64,000 bases of DNA, taken from Haliotis asinina. Taxonomy: Eukaryota > Mollusca > Gastropoda > Lepetellida > Haliotidae. Each line of letters opens with the position of its first letter. Within the stretch, counting starts at the first letter, position 1. Shown here piece after piece: positions 34,336-47,035 of this stretch. The stretch is taken from positions 33,935,753 through 33,999,752 of the forward strand of contig NC_090290.1 of NCBI RefSeq assembly GCF_037392515.1, in the 5' to 3' direction. The position numbers and the translations under genes were made by a program. The notes beneath the pieces were generated by a model. It saw nothing but the letters and a program-made list of their open reading frames with translations. It had not been told where the DNA came from and made no database searches.

Positions 34336-35153
34336 TATCCCTCCGGCCCCAACATGTTTGAAAGGACAAATAATCTGAGAGTTACTCGTTGTTTTCTAGA
34401 CTAACTTTGAATTGTTTCCATGGAATTCATGAAAATTATAAATGCCATATATCTGTAATCAGCAAAGTCACAATTTCAAGATCTGTCTCATATATCTCCC
34501 AAGATCTGTTGAAAGATATAAAAAGGTTTTCGAGTGCTGCTCTGGAAAGGAAGCCCATCCCTCCATTTTGAGATTAAGTCCGAAACGTTTCCATGGAAAC
34601 CAAGAAAATAATAAATCACAAAAACCTGTAAAAACCAAATGGCACCACTTTTTACGGACAGATATTAAGAAGTTTTTGAGTTCTGCTCTGGAAATGAACC
34701 ACACATCTCAGGTTTCAGACTAGGTCCCAAACGTTTCCATGAAACCGAGAAAATAATAGATCACAAAAACCTGTACATAGCAAAAGGCACCACTTTAGGT
34801 TCTGATTGAAATATCTACCAAGTTTTGCAGAAAAATATTGAACGGTTTTTGAGTTATGCTCCGGAAACGAAGCCCACCCTACCATAAGACTAACACCAAA
34901 ATGTTCCTAGGAAAAACAAAAAACAAAAAAAAAAAAGAATTATAAATGCCAAAAATCTGTAAATAGGAAAAGGCACAACCATAGACTGAGATTACTATAT
35001 CTATCAAGTTTGGTCTAAAAATATTGAACGTTTTTATGAGTTATGCTCCGGAAACAAAATGATTACGGACGGACGGACGGACGGACGGACGGACGGACGG
35101 ACAGAGAGACGAGGCGTCGACTATATTCCCCCGCATTACATGCCGGGGAGATA
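34336..35153. mobile_element. TIR element with internal tandem repeats, copy 1
   Basis: Ends tatccctccggc (34336-34347) and gccggggagata (35142-35153) are inverted repeats with one mismatch. Inside are about four diverged ~170-base units sharing gaaacgtttccatggaaacc-like and caaaaggcaccactttagg blocks, then a (GGAC)n tract at 35064-35102. The start (atcagaagatgacata) and body match copy 2 at 36561. No transposase; non-autonomous. Confidence 0.8.
35062..35102. repeat. (GGAC)n microsatellite inside the TIR element
   Basis: About nine acgg/ggac tetranucleotide units ending in acagagaga. Confidence 0.95.
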
Positions 35154-36294
35154 ATAAGACGAAACAGATATGTCAGGTGCTAGGTGTTTTAAACAGAGGT
35201 TTGTACACGTGGCTTAATGACGAGCAGGAAACGTTCTGTTAACGTTTCGAAATGTCCCTACAGTCCTTAATTAAGCAATGCATGTAGGTCTGGAACACCG
35301 AGTCTCTCCCTGAACCATCATTATGTAGGCATGGGGATATATCCTTTATTATATATCAGTGAAAAGCGGCGTTTCAAGTATTCAGATAAAACATATTTTT
35401 AAAAGCACAATAGCATTTCTCGTTTGTGACATAATCGAGTGGAGCAAATATTGCTGTTCCCTTGTATTTTCTGTTGCAAGGAAATTTATACATTGAAACT
35501 CATTCAGTCCCTCTGGAGCTAACGTGCAAAACCTGAAAACTGCCATGTAATGTCACTGAAACATTAACATAAGCATTTAAACACGCAGTTTCAGGTTTAC
35601 AGTCAAAAGAAGCAATGCAAACGGTCAGTATTTGTATCAGCGAAGTCCCGAATGCCCAGAACTGGTCAGCGTCAAATACATCTTGAAAGGGTAATGCCTT
35701 TCTGTTTTGAATCCGGAATTGGTAAAATAGTAATTGGTAGGCTGCCAGGAATTCAGATAAAGTACATAGTCCGCATGGGTTAAGAATAATAGCGTTATTT
35801 GAAATACAACAGTCAAAACACATTGTTAATATTGTCTAAAGTCATTATCATATATCGCATATCTATCATATCTGTCGTGTTACTTCAAATGCCTGTTTGA
35901 CAATGATACATCCTAACAACCCATAAACCGCGAACAGACTGTTCATATTTCCATACACACTTGTGAAATGTTAGGAAGATGCGAATAATAAAGATGTGTA
36001 TCTACATTGACAACGTCAACTAGATTCATAATTATTCATGAATATTTGGATAACACACTAGTGAATGCAACGTACCATGTAATACATTGATAGTATATAT
36101 CGATAAAATATTCGGTTGTTTTGGAATGTAAGCAAATGGAAACGGGCCCGTGGAAACTGTACTACTACTCAAAATGATGTGAATCAGGCATGTAACAATA
36201 ACATACAACACATGAAAGCTGTCCCTTTCGACGGTAGGACAGATTATGAAATAAATTAATATTCTTACCGATATTATGAGTTTTTTTTATAATT
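35154..36294. other. Non-coding between the two TIR elements
   Basis: Nothing recognised. The minus frame 35500-35823 lacks family features. Confidence 0.35.
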
Positions 36295-36452
36295 TGTGCG
36301 CATATACATTCATATCTGTGATACTCTAGAATTTTTATTGTCCTTCGGTGACAGGTTTTACATTCTAAATTTATTGATTTTGATATTGATACAAATGAAT
36401 TTGTCACGATATGGCTGAAATATTGCCGATGTGACATTAAATATTAACTCTA
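36295..36452 (+). mobile_element. Family C repeat, 3' half
   Basis: tgtgatactctagaattttt, attgtccttcggtgacaggt, gtcacgatatggctgaaata, ttgccgatgtgacatt, aaatattaactc. Confidence 0.85.
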
Positions 36453-36560
36453 TCATCGATCATACGTTACTGTTATGAAATAACGCAGTTCGCTGTGACG
36501 TATGACGAATACTCTCAAAATTGTTATTGTTGTGTTTAATACCAACATCAGAAGATGACA

Positions 36561-37602
36561 TATCCCCCCGGCCCCCACATATTTGAAAGGACAAATCATC
36601 TGACAGTTTTTAGACCAAGTCAGAATTGTTTCCATGGAATTCATGAAAAATATAAATGCCATATATCTGTAATCAGAAAAAGTCACCATTACAAGATCTG
36701 TCTCGTATATCTGCCAACATCATTTGAAAGATATGAAATGGTTTTCGAGTTGTGCTCCGGAAACGAAGTCAGCAACGTGTTCATGGAAAAGAGAAAATAA
36801 TACATCATAAAAGCCTGTAAATAGCAAAAGGCACCACTTTGGGGTCTGCCACAAATATCTACCAAGTTTTACTGACAGATAGTGAGAAGCTTTTGAGTTC
36901 TGCTCCGGGAACGAAACACACCTCTCACTTTTGGGAGTAAGTCCGAAACGTTTCCATGGAAACCGATAAAATAATAAATAACAAAAACCTGTACGAGCTA
37001 AAGGCACCACTTTAGGTTCCGATTGATATATCTACCAAATTTTGCAGAAACATATTGAACGGTTTTTAGTTCTGCTCCGGAAACGAAGCCTATCCCTCCA
37101 TTTTGAGACTATGTCTTAAACGTTTCCATGGAAACCGAGAAAATAATAAATCACATATACCTGTACATAGCAAAAGGCACCACTTCAGCTCCTGACTGAT
37201 ATATCTACCAAGTTCTGCAGAAAAATATTGAACGGCTTTTGAGTTCTGCTCCGGAAACGAAACACATCCCTCACTTTTGAGACTATGTCCGAAATGTTTC
37301 CATGGAAACCGAGAAAATGATAAATCTCCAACACCTGTACATAGCAAAAGGCACCACTTTAGGTTCTGACTGATATATCTACCAAGTTTTTGAGTTCTTC
37401 TCCGGAAACGAAGCCCACCCCACCATAAGACAACGCCAAAATGTTCCATGGAAAAAGAAAAAAAAAATATAAATGCCAAAAATCTGTAAGTAGCAAAAGG
37501 CACAACCATAGGCTGAGATTACTGTATCTATAAAGTTTGGTCTAAAAATATTTTTGAGTTATGCACCGTAAACAAAATGATTACGGAGATGCCGGGGGGA
37601 TA
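36561..37602. mobile_element. TIR element with internal ~174 bp tandem repeats, copy 2
   Basis: tatccccccggc at 36561-36572 and gccggggggata at 37591-37602 form a perfect 12-base TIR. The landmark gcaccac recurs at 36831, 37003, 37177 and 37351, giving an internal period of 172-174 bases with five units. The minus-strand frame 37090-37509 is open only because of this period (CLLLCTG and FSRFPWK recur) and is not a gene. There is no (GGAC)n tract before the right TIR, unlike copy 1. Confidence 0.85.
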
Positions 37603-40600
37603 AAAATGTATTGCAACTGAGATGGGTACTGGGAACCATACCAGAAAAGAAAAAACCGCTGTATCATTTAACAATTGCCTTCTAAAATTAGAAAGACTCA
37701 CAAATCAATACCGATCAACAAAAAATTACCACGATGGCAGTGTAAAAGTGTGTGGTAGTACAAATTCCGATGTAATTTAACACAAGAGCAGTGATTGTCG
37801 CAATGAGATAATAGTGATAAACTGAGCCTACAAAAAATTGTAGTCAGGATATGATCATCACACATAACGCTGGTCTTCTGGTCACCTGAGATACTGACGA
37901 GAAGCAGACGTTAATTGTCTTTATTTGCGGAACATTCTAAGACAGGAGCGTTTCCAAGGTGTTCTGTTTAAACATACTAAGGGAAAGAAATATGTGATCA
38001 CATACAGCACAAGTCTTCTTTTCTGATTGGCTGAGCACACTTCTATTATTTTCAATGTACCTCGCTTGTATCGCTTACAAGCGAGTAACATTTCCTATGC
38101 ACCTCGCTGGGAATACCGAACTCATTTGGTACTTCTTTGTAGTAATTCCTTGACTGGAATACCATTGAATCACGCATGATTAACGGAAATTACCGATATT
38201 TTGTGAATGGGTCCACGAGTTGATGTACCCTCGATGGGTGGTTATGCATAATCAAACACCGAATATATATCAACCCATGTCCCAGTCATGACCAGTGCAC
38301 ACCTTATTGTGTGCAAGTCTGGATAGAGTATACAATTATGTAGTTTTCCAAAAGAATGTATTTAGAAATGAACGTTCCAAGTACATATATTATTGAAAAC
38401 ACTAAGGATAGTACTTCGGATATTATGGTTGTGATTAGTGGTTTATGCATATACCTCAGTTAGGGACATATTGTTCTGTGTCTAAAACTTTAGAGGGGTA
38501 TTTTAATTGTTGTGGAACCATTCTGTTCTGATTTACATGACGATTCATGTAGTGGACATTCACTTGAACATAAAGAAGAGTATAAACCGTAGTATCTATT
38601 TTCCCAATTCCATTCCCCTATTTTCTGTTTCTTTGTCACTAGTACTTGACTGTGTGCTTTTTATGTCACTCTGAAGCTATTCGGTCGTCAATGATAGTTT
38701 TAAAGAGACACTTGAGCGGATCCAGGAGTCTACAGAGATGAACCATCTGTGACAGAAAGCAGGAACTCAGTCATTGGGATACAGGGATATCAACTCAGTT
38801 TAAAAAATGTGTGGACGCTATAAAATAATGCTATATTATAGACTCCGATTTCAGATAAAAAGGAACGTAAAATACCCCCGACACCAAGTGGCATGACGTT
38901 GTTAGGACGGAACAACGTGTTAGTTCAGGCCAGGTAACCTCCATGCAATGAAGACTGAGTTACCCTTGCCGTGTGGTGATGAAGAAGTATGAAAAAAAGA
39001 ATTGTGGTATTTTATTGTATGTAGCGCGACACTGTAAAGCTAATAACATTCCATGAATTAAAACACCACCCTACAAAATTGTGTTTCTGGATCTTGCTCG
39101 TGCAATGCAGTACGTCTAGATCAAATTAACTGCACTTTATCGATAATGCTGTACGTTTGTGTTGAAAATTAACACAATTAACATTTAGTGCTTTGAACTG
39201 AGAACGAAGTGTCAACGATATGAACAGGATTCGAAAAGTAAATTTGCGATAAAATGTAATATAAACGATTAATGCACGAGGTAAAATGATTAGCGGAAGC
39301 AAAAACTCTATAACAGACGGATAATTGAAAATGAGAAAAACTAAAAAATAACCATTATCTGGTGTCACAAGTTATTCACCCTCATTTGTCAATATCAATG
39401 CCGTCTTTACCAAAGAAAATCGTTCATGCTAAATGTGGGATGAAACAACTTTAACGTGAGGTTATAAAATCCATGTTTCGATAAACATTATGACGGACTA
39501 CAAAAACATTCCTCTTTTGTTATAATAATGATGGCCATACCTTCTGTACCTGCAGCCTTAACACAGGCCCACCAACGAGGATTTGTTGGAAACTATGATT
39601 GACTGTCTTAATGCAATCGGTTGATTTTTCAAAATGATTCTCTAATTTTTTAGAACGATTAAACTAATATCGTTGAAATGAACATACGTTACAGAATAAA
39701 GTGTTGAAATGTAACAGCATATGATGAAATGAGCCAGGAGATATTTTTCCTCGTTTTCAATCCTACATGGACTTTCGTCTCTGTATTTGTTAGGGAACTA
39801 AAAGACAAACAATGTTTGGTTCTCTAAACCTACATCGCTTGTATTATGCCACCTTCAGGTCCAAACCAGGTTCTGAACGCCCACACGTCTAGACAGGATG
39901 AATGCTACAGTGCAAATAATACTAAAGTTACAATGTATCAACTAATCAGTCACGGACACCCAGATATCCTGCTTGATCAGCACGAACATGACAGAGAAAA
40001 ATGATCCATCATCTGCCTGTCAATTACAAATTAAAATAGGCTGTGATTTAGGAATTAACTCTTTCGCATGCTGTCTTCTTCGAAACTCTTTTATGTTGGA
40101 TTTCTCCAAATGTCTACAAATTCAAAATTCCTTTGTTTAAGGTCGCACTCTCCAATGTTTCAGCTATTAGACGGTGGGTGGTCAGTAAACAATCGACTCT
40201 GGATGAAACAATCCCGTTTTTTTGCATCCCGATCATCGATCTCCGTAGTTCAAATCTGGCTAGGGTCGGTAAGGGAGACCAGACGCTAAGTGGGTACACG
40301 GTTCGAGTCCCCTCATGGTGGAATCCGTATCTCATTCTCTAAGTAGATCCTACAAAGAACAGATCGCCAGGGCATATGTATAGTCAGCTTATGACGAAAA
40401 AAGAATGGTTGTGCAGTCAGTACATTCAAAAGAAGCAGCTTTCACAACCTGCATAACCATCAGTGGTTTAACTTGTTATCGCAAATGGCGTTTAGGATTG
40501 GGAACTAAGGAATCTACTCGCACACAAATCAGAAATCAGGCTAGTAGATAGTTTTGTAAGTATATTGCAAATGGGACACAACAGTGATAACGAATATCTA

Positions 40601-41615
40601 GGCCCATCCAGAGTGATAACCAGTGTAAATGTAGCCACTTACTTCAATCAACTGTTCTACATTAGAATTCAAAATATTCCATAGCGTTTAAATGTAGTGT
40701 CTACAAGTACTGTGAACTGGTCTACTGTAAAACAAATTTCGTTGAAATTTGGAAGGATCATTGTCATGAATTTAGTGAATGGTGAAACTCAGTAACAATT
40801 GGCCGATTCTTAACAAAACGTTGCACCAAAATGTAGCTGTTCACACGTACGGTATTTGCACACGCCTTTAAGTAATGTGATGCATGATGCTGGTGCAGTA
40901 CATCTGCATAAGGTCGGCAGTTGGTTTCCCCAAGTTATTCATGGCAACAGTCGGGCATGTTTGTGTACAAAGACAAAACTGAATATATCAGTTATGTAAC
41001 ATAAATACTGATGAACTAAATGTCTTTCTAATCCGTGCTTTGTATACTACTCCACGGACGAAATACCGGAAATACCTGTTATCAGCATCCAAGTGTAAGA
41101 GAAGTAATTTCACTGTTAACCTGTAATTACAGTGTGGCAATGTACATCTATTTCGCTATGAGTTAAAGAAAAACCATTGTTATGGAAAAGAATTTGTACA
41201 TGGCTTCTATCAACTCATGTAAACTAACTTTAACCCTACCACAGGCCTGTGAACGTTTTCAGTACTGAATAAATACTGATTGAATATACAGAGAGTGTAT
41301 AGTGAGTGCATTAAGCCGTTCTAAACTATTGGTGGATTTTACATAGAGAATACAGTACACAGGTGTATGCACGTGTTAAGTGCATAATTTTTGTATGCCA
41401 AAACGACCCTCTGATCATGTTTTATCGGTGTGAGTAGATGAACGGGAATATCGCGGACGTTAAACTACTTTGATAACCTTTGATATCAGTGTACGTCGAT
41501 ACCTTTTGCTCAGGACACATGTTCTTTGGGCAGAAAAACAATGATGTCAAGAACGACGTTTCCAAATGTATGTTTAAGACGAGCGATCATTGTACTGTTA
41601 CAATTACACACCTTC
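37603..41615. other. Non-coding; one hairpin and one B-box-like site
   Basis: A 10-base-stem hairpin at 38061-38085 (ctcgcttgta/tacaagcgag, 5-base loop) and a tRNA-like B box at 40300. No gene recognised. Confidence 0.4.
40250..40345 (+). mobile_element. Possible tRNA-derived SINE remnant
   Basis: ggttcgagtcc at 40300-40310 is a consensus pol III B box, preceded by ctagggtcggtaagggagac. The A box is not clean and no cloverleaf can be drawn, so this is not a tRNA gene. Confidence 0.3.
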
Positions 41616-41619
41616 CCAG

Positions 41620-42115
41620 TTTTAATAATGATAATAATAATAAGTCGTCTGTCTTTTATAGTCCACAGTGTTCAAAAACCAAGTCATTGCTCGAGGCGCT
41701 TTTGATAAGACAGCGAGTCTAGACATCAGGGTAATATTTTCGGAAGAGGAAAGTTTTCAGCTTTGACTGGAAGGTAGACAGTGTTTCAGTGTTTTTAATA
41801 AAGACGGACAGATCATTCCAGAGAAAGGCGGATCTGAACGAGAAGCGTCTGTGTCCAAAGGTTTTCGGTTTGGCTGTGGGAATTTTGAGCAGTGAGTTAT
41901 TGGCTGATCTGCGACAGTGAGATGGAACATGCTCTTTCACCAAGTTGGACAGGTAGGATGCAGCCGAATCATTTAGGCAGCGGTATGTGATGCACAAGAT
42001 CTTATATTCGATCCTTGCTTTGATCGGCAGCCAGTGTAGTTTGACAAGGACTGGTGTGATGTGTGGCCGCTTCCCGCTTCTGGTGATGGTCCGTGCAGCT
42101 GTTTTAGTGAATGTT
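41620..42115 (-). pseudogene. 5'-truncated LINE: ORF2 C-terminus and 3' end
   Basis: Minus strand. The frame holds the tail of a CR1/Jockey-group non-LTR retrotransposon ORF2: VKLHWLPIKARIEYKILC (about 42030), CITYRCLNDSAASYLSNL, then an RRFSFRSAFLWNDLS-type block, ending at the stop at 41719. These match the C-terminal region after the reverse transcriptase domain in this group. A 3' UTR follows and ends in a (TTA)n-like tract (ttattattattatc, near 41632), typical of CR1-like 3' ends. RT and endonuclease are absent, the usual result of incomplete target-primed reverse transcription. The remaining frame is open, so the insertion is not very old. Confidence 0.8.
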
Positions 42116-43859
42116 TAATGTAAGCAAAAAGCATCAGACGTTTATCACAATTCGTTTTTAAATTTCAGTAGGCACCTCAAACTTGTTGCATAGCCTGGTT
42201 CAACTTTAACGCGCGGCTCAAAATGACCAATACTTTTAGTTTGTAACACCCGTAGTTCGTTAAATGCATTTTCCACTTAAAAAAACTGCTAGTGATCGGG
42301 AGAATTAAAGAGTTGGTTATATCCAGCAGTTCGTTATAAGCGTGTCCAATATAAGCGTATTTTATTCCAGCATTTATTTTTAGAAAACGTGTGAATTTAA
42401 TACAGTTTTTCTTTGTGAATCCTTTATGTAACATGCCGATATTATCAATCGTTGAAATTTTGCTTAGTAAGTTTGACATGAAGTATACAGAAGTATGACA
42501 ACACCAGGATCTCGTTCACAAAGCTGCCTCTTAATGCTGCAACACAGACTTACGACAGTCGTAGCGCTACGATAGCTTCCCGAAACGGGCCCCAGGCAAG
42601 TACAGTCACATGGTTCAAATCGATAAAATAACACTATATGTAACGTCGAATCGGTCATAGGTACTTACATAGAACGTAAGTCAGAAAAACAAGCAATAAA
42701 TCGCATGCATGTGCTTCTGCACAAGAATTCAACATACCAATGCGTCCTGGTCCACCATTCACAATATAGAAGGAAAGAAAATATATTGAATTACCCTCAT
42801 TTTCAATTACAACAGGCCCACCTGCTGTATTGATTTTATGAAAATGCGAACATCTGGAGTACCATTTTTTTCATAATAGATCTTCCTGGAAAAAAAATCT
42901 TATCAGAAACAGATATAGTTTAGTAAGTCCGATTTGATTAACGTCGCGTTATAATAATGCCTAGTTTACACTGGAGTGAACCTTCAAAACGCCGCAGACA
43001 TTAGCTATAACCGCCAGGTTATGAAACCCACAAACATTGGTATTATGTTGACGAATCCAGAGACAATTTTGACGAGCCAGATAATCGAAACGCGTCTCTG
43101 CCTAGTAAATGTCGAGAAACTGTCCAGATTGACTTCAACTTCCCCTGACGCTCTGTATTTTTATGGCCATTTACTTCAATGTGAACCCCAGTAACAGTCG
43201 ACCTGGCCTCAACAAATAGCTCGAACAGCATTGTGTCCTTTCTATGCTTCTATATCATTGTATCATCTATCGATCGGATTACTTCAAACAAATACTTTTA
43301 TATGGTAGTTACAAATGCTAGCTTAAATGTCACCAATAAAATATACATTAAGTGTACTTGAAAGATACACAGTATATTCATGCATTTTAAGTGGTGTAGA
43401 TATCCGATTGTACATTTTAAAAATTGCAATGCTGTTACTCCTGCCTGTTAAAAACATAGTTTACATATGAATTGTTACACAGCTACAATAACAGAAATAT
43501 CTTTTCCTTTACAAAAACTGCTACCTCTATGATAATAGCAATCACAGTTTTGAGTTTGACTTTTGACATATGCTTAGCTACAAGTACATTACACGTCAGA
43601 AAGCGAAATAGGCGGTTGGATATTTATATCGAATGATGAATGCTCATAAATTCAGATCCTTCAAAATAATCCTTCCAAACGATCTGCGGCTGTCGTAGAT
43701 ATTTCTGGCATTTCAAATGACTGTGATTATGTCTAAATGCATCATTACAGTACTGAAATGTGGAATAATGAAGTTTTAAACAATTTTCCAACTTTTTCCG
43801 AATGTGTCAAAGCAATTTCTATTACACATCCTCGTCCTGTTCACTGTTCCGATATGGGG
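42116..43859. other. Non-coding, nothing recognised
   Basis: No gene or repeat supported. Confidence 0.35.
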
Positions 43860-44135
43860 CTAAAGACGAGGAACAATATCCATCCTGACGGCAAATTCGT
43901 TTGATTTGTAATCATATATTATCATATCAGGCGCATACTCTTCAACAAAATGAGGGGAACCTGAACTTTCAATTTGGATAGGAAGTGTAAACGTTGACAA
44001 ACGTTCCAAGTATAGACATCTTATGAACGCACCACCATTTCCCTCTATTACCACCCCTAACGCACGATATGCACGTGCACAACGAAGTAGCCCCATACAC
44101 GTGCATGGAGTCTCATTCTTGATTTTGACGATATT
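43860..44135 (-). other. Unrecognised open frame, possible exon
   Basis: 92 codons open between stops, with protein-like composition (GLLRCARAYRALGVVIEG, then SGSPHFVEEYAPDMIIYDYK). The first Met is at 44096. No convincing splice acceptor or family match; it may be chance. Confidence 0.22.
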
Positions 44136-45284
44136 TCAAAAAGGCCGAGAAATCACTTAGAACATTAATTTTTACACTCATCTCGCATGGCACATTTGTC
44201 AATGTTTGTTGCTAGTCGTTTGGTCTAAAGTCAAAATCATACACATGCAAATTACATGACATATACCAGTCATCTTTCAAAAGCAAGTACATTCTAAATA
44301 GCTATGGTTGTAAGGAAGTGCAATTCACTCTCAAAGCATTCAAAATTATCATATCAGCATTCATTGACTCCGATAAATCTCCTAAATATTTTAATCGTTA
44401 ATAAAAAAGTCTGAAGTTCCCCTATTTTTTGGAAGAGTATATTACAACGGATAATACTGACAGTGGATTGTTGATGCTGAACATATACTATTGCGGGGAT
44501 GAAAACTCGGTCTTATGGAACTGGCAGTACTTGTAATAATGATCATGATGTTGGCCTGTGAATGTATGAATCTAGAAGAGAGAAAACAGGAAGATTTAAT
44601 CCATCTGTACACTTACAGAGTACAGAGACAATAGTTTGTATACAGTTAATGTATTTCAGTTACATATTTCCAAATGCTACGAAAACAACCTACATGTCTG
44701 TCATTACTGATTCATTATCACTACCGTCAGAAAGATGGAATCCCATTATGCCGATATTAGCTTTATCTTGTGTTTTGTTATTTTCTTGTTACTTTATCAT
44801 TTACCTTAGTTGTGTATTAATCTACAAGAATGGCGTAGACATCAATATCAGATCGATTTGTCATGTCCTTGAGCAACATGCTACTGTGCAAATTCGAACA
44901 GTTTGAACAAAACAGTATCAGTTCATTGAGTACAGATGACTCGACACGTCCAGTTCTACCTTTTGTTTGATATGAACTCATGGAAACGAAAAAAGGAACA
45001 AGTTCAAGTGTTTATACTTTTCCAAGTTTCTTCACAAGCTATGTACTGCACTGTGGGTGAAGTTCTGGATACAAATAAAGAAACACCTGTACTTTCATGT
45101 ATACTACTGAATCCCATACATCATAACAATTATTGTTGGGTTCCATTGGCTTCGACGTGAACACGATTAATGCAGTGATTAATGTCTCCAGACCACACAA
45201 ACATTCAAAGTAAATTCAAACTTTCCGTTTTTTTTAATCGTAGAATAAGTGTCTTTTTACTGTATGGGTAGATTTCCCACATTG
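44136..45284. other. Non-coding, nothing recognised
   Basis: The plus frame 44562-44906 contains one hydrophobic stretch (PILALSCVLLFSCYFI) but no family feature or splice support. Confidence 0.3.
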
Positions 45285-45590
45285 ATGACGGCTGAGGGGA
45301 TGATGTAAATCCAGCTAGGGTCCATGCAGGTAGCAAGAGTACTGTAAGTTCCCAAGGTCCCTAGTATGGTGATCTACCTTCAGCTGTTAGTAATCTATAG
45401 CCCCTTTTTATATGGTATTGTCCTCTATAGATAAACTGTTTTAGGTATAATTACTAGTTTTATATTTTTCTGTGATATTCTAGTTGTTTTACTCTCCTTT
45501 GTCGACAGGTTTTTATAATACACATATATTCCATTTCAGTGTTAAATGTTCTCGTCACGATATGGCTGAAACATTGTATGATTGCTGATA
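45285..45590 (+). mobile_element. Family C repeat, nearly complete
   Basis: tgtaaatccagctagggtcc, atgcaggtagcaagagtact, ggtccctagtatggtgatct, accttcagctgttagtaatc, actctcctttgtcgacaggt, tctcgtcacgatatggctga. The extreme 3' end is lost. Confidence 0.85.
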
Positions 45591-46559
45591 AATCAAAGAT
45601 TCATTTATTCGAGCACGAAAGGGCCTTGAAGCATCTCGACAACACAACAATGTGACACTGGCTTAACGAAACGCATCATCAAGACGGGTTTACTTCTCCA
45701 TTCATAGCGTGACTAAATTAAAGGGCCTGCTTTCTATTTCTCAGAGACCAACTAAAATAAGTAAAGTATTGGAAATTGGTGGAGACTGACTTGGAATTGA
45801 AAAAGGCACGCTTGACAGTTAAGTGGTTGATACAGGCAACTGTATTGTATAGGCGTCAGACATAGTGCATATCATCATGTGCATCTCATGTGTCGAGTGT
45901 TTACTGATCTGCAGGTAACGCGTTTCTATTTTATAGGTCATCGATCTATATTGTCAGCCGCACCTACCTCATGGCGAGTCGTTCTGGATCAGTAGGCCAC
46001 GCGTTTATTTGCAGTTTACCTGGGACAGACACATATATCTTATTCCGTGGCCCGCATGGCAGTTAATCGTCCATTTGTGGCTTAATCGCACGAACGGGTG
46101 AGACATTTGTGTAAATACAGGCTTAAGTAAAATAGCACTAGATGTGATTATTTTTCAAGTGAGATTTATCAGGGATATTAAATCGTGTCAATGTTTATTG
46201 ATACACAAAGTCGTTGATCACAAATAAGAAAACATTAAATTCATCTTCGATATGCCATATCAGTACAGATTGAAATTTAATTAAGAATTAAAAAACCCAA
46301 ACATCCTCTTAATACCATTGCCTGTAATAAGTTTCAACTTCGACCTAATGTCAGCACATCTAGAAGTAAATGTGCATGTGTATTTGGAAATGAGACCTCA
46401 CTGGAAATACTGATTGATAAATCCTCATCGTGAGACAAAATGAGAGCATTATCTTGTTACGTTCACATTGACAGATAGCAACTTCACCTCATTGGGTTAA
46501 ATATTGGAAGGACGACAGTAATCGTCTATAGCTGGGGCTGTCCCCGCGTGAATATGGTT
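45591..46559. other. Non-coding, nothing recognised
   Basis: No gene or repeat supported. Confidence 0.35.
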
Positions 46560-46692
46560 ATACGCGCTTTTAGATCTAGCAGCATTGCAGCAATATCACC
46601 GGAAATTGGCTTCACACATTGTATCTATGTTGGGAATCGAACACGAGTCTTCGGCGTGACGAGCCAAGCGTTAAACAATAGGTTACCCCACC
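46560..46692 (-). mobile_element. Family A tRNA-derived SINE, 3' tail lost
   Basis: gcagcattgcagcaatatca, ggcttcacacattgtatcta, ttgggaatcgaacacgagtc (inverted B box), ttcggcgtgacgagccaagc and aataggttaccccacc (inverted head). Confidence 0.8.
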
Positions 46693-46909
46693 TATATATA
46701 TCTGATGGTGTCAGACGCGGTTTCTCATGTTTTGTGGTACCGTGTTTTGTATTAGCTGAACATTTGACTTACATTTGCAAGTGTCCGCACTTGGAAAGTG
46801 GTCAGTGCCTAGTCAAACACGCAAAGGAATCAAATCGGCCCTGTTTCACGCGTATTTACACCGAATATGAAAGTGCACTAGAAGCAATGAGAACAGTTTC
46901 CTTTAAGGA

Positions 46910-47035
46910 CGCTGCAAGTCCCCATGGTCCCTTGTATGTTGATCTACCTTCAGTTGTTAGCGATCTACAGCCCGTTTTTTTATTGTATCATCCTCAATAA
47001 AGAAACTGTTTTGGATTTAATTACTAGGCTTAAAT
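46910..47035 (+). mobile_element. Family C repeat, middle part
   Basis: gcaagtccccatggtccctt, gtatgttgatctaccttcag, ttgttagcgatctacagccc, ttggatttaattactaggct. Confidence 0.75.

Noticed and set aside
37090..37509. 139-codon minus frame with repeated CLLLCTG/FSRFPWK
   Set aside because: By-product of the ~174 bp tandem units inside a TIR element.
40250..40345. Functional tRNA gene
   Set aside because: Good B box but no A box or cloverleaf pairing.
46548..47000. 150-codon plus frame
   Set aside because: Spans a family A SINE and a family C repeat; composed of repeat DNA.
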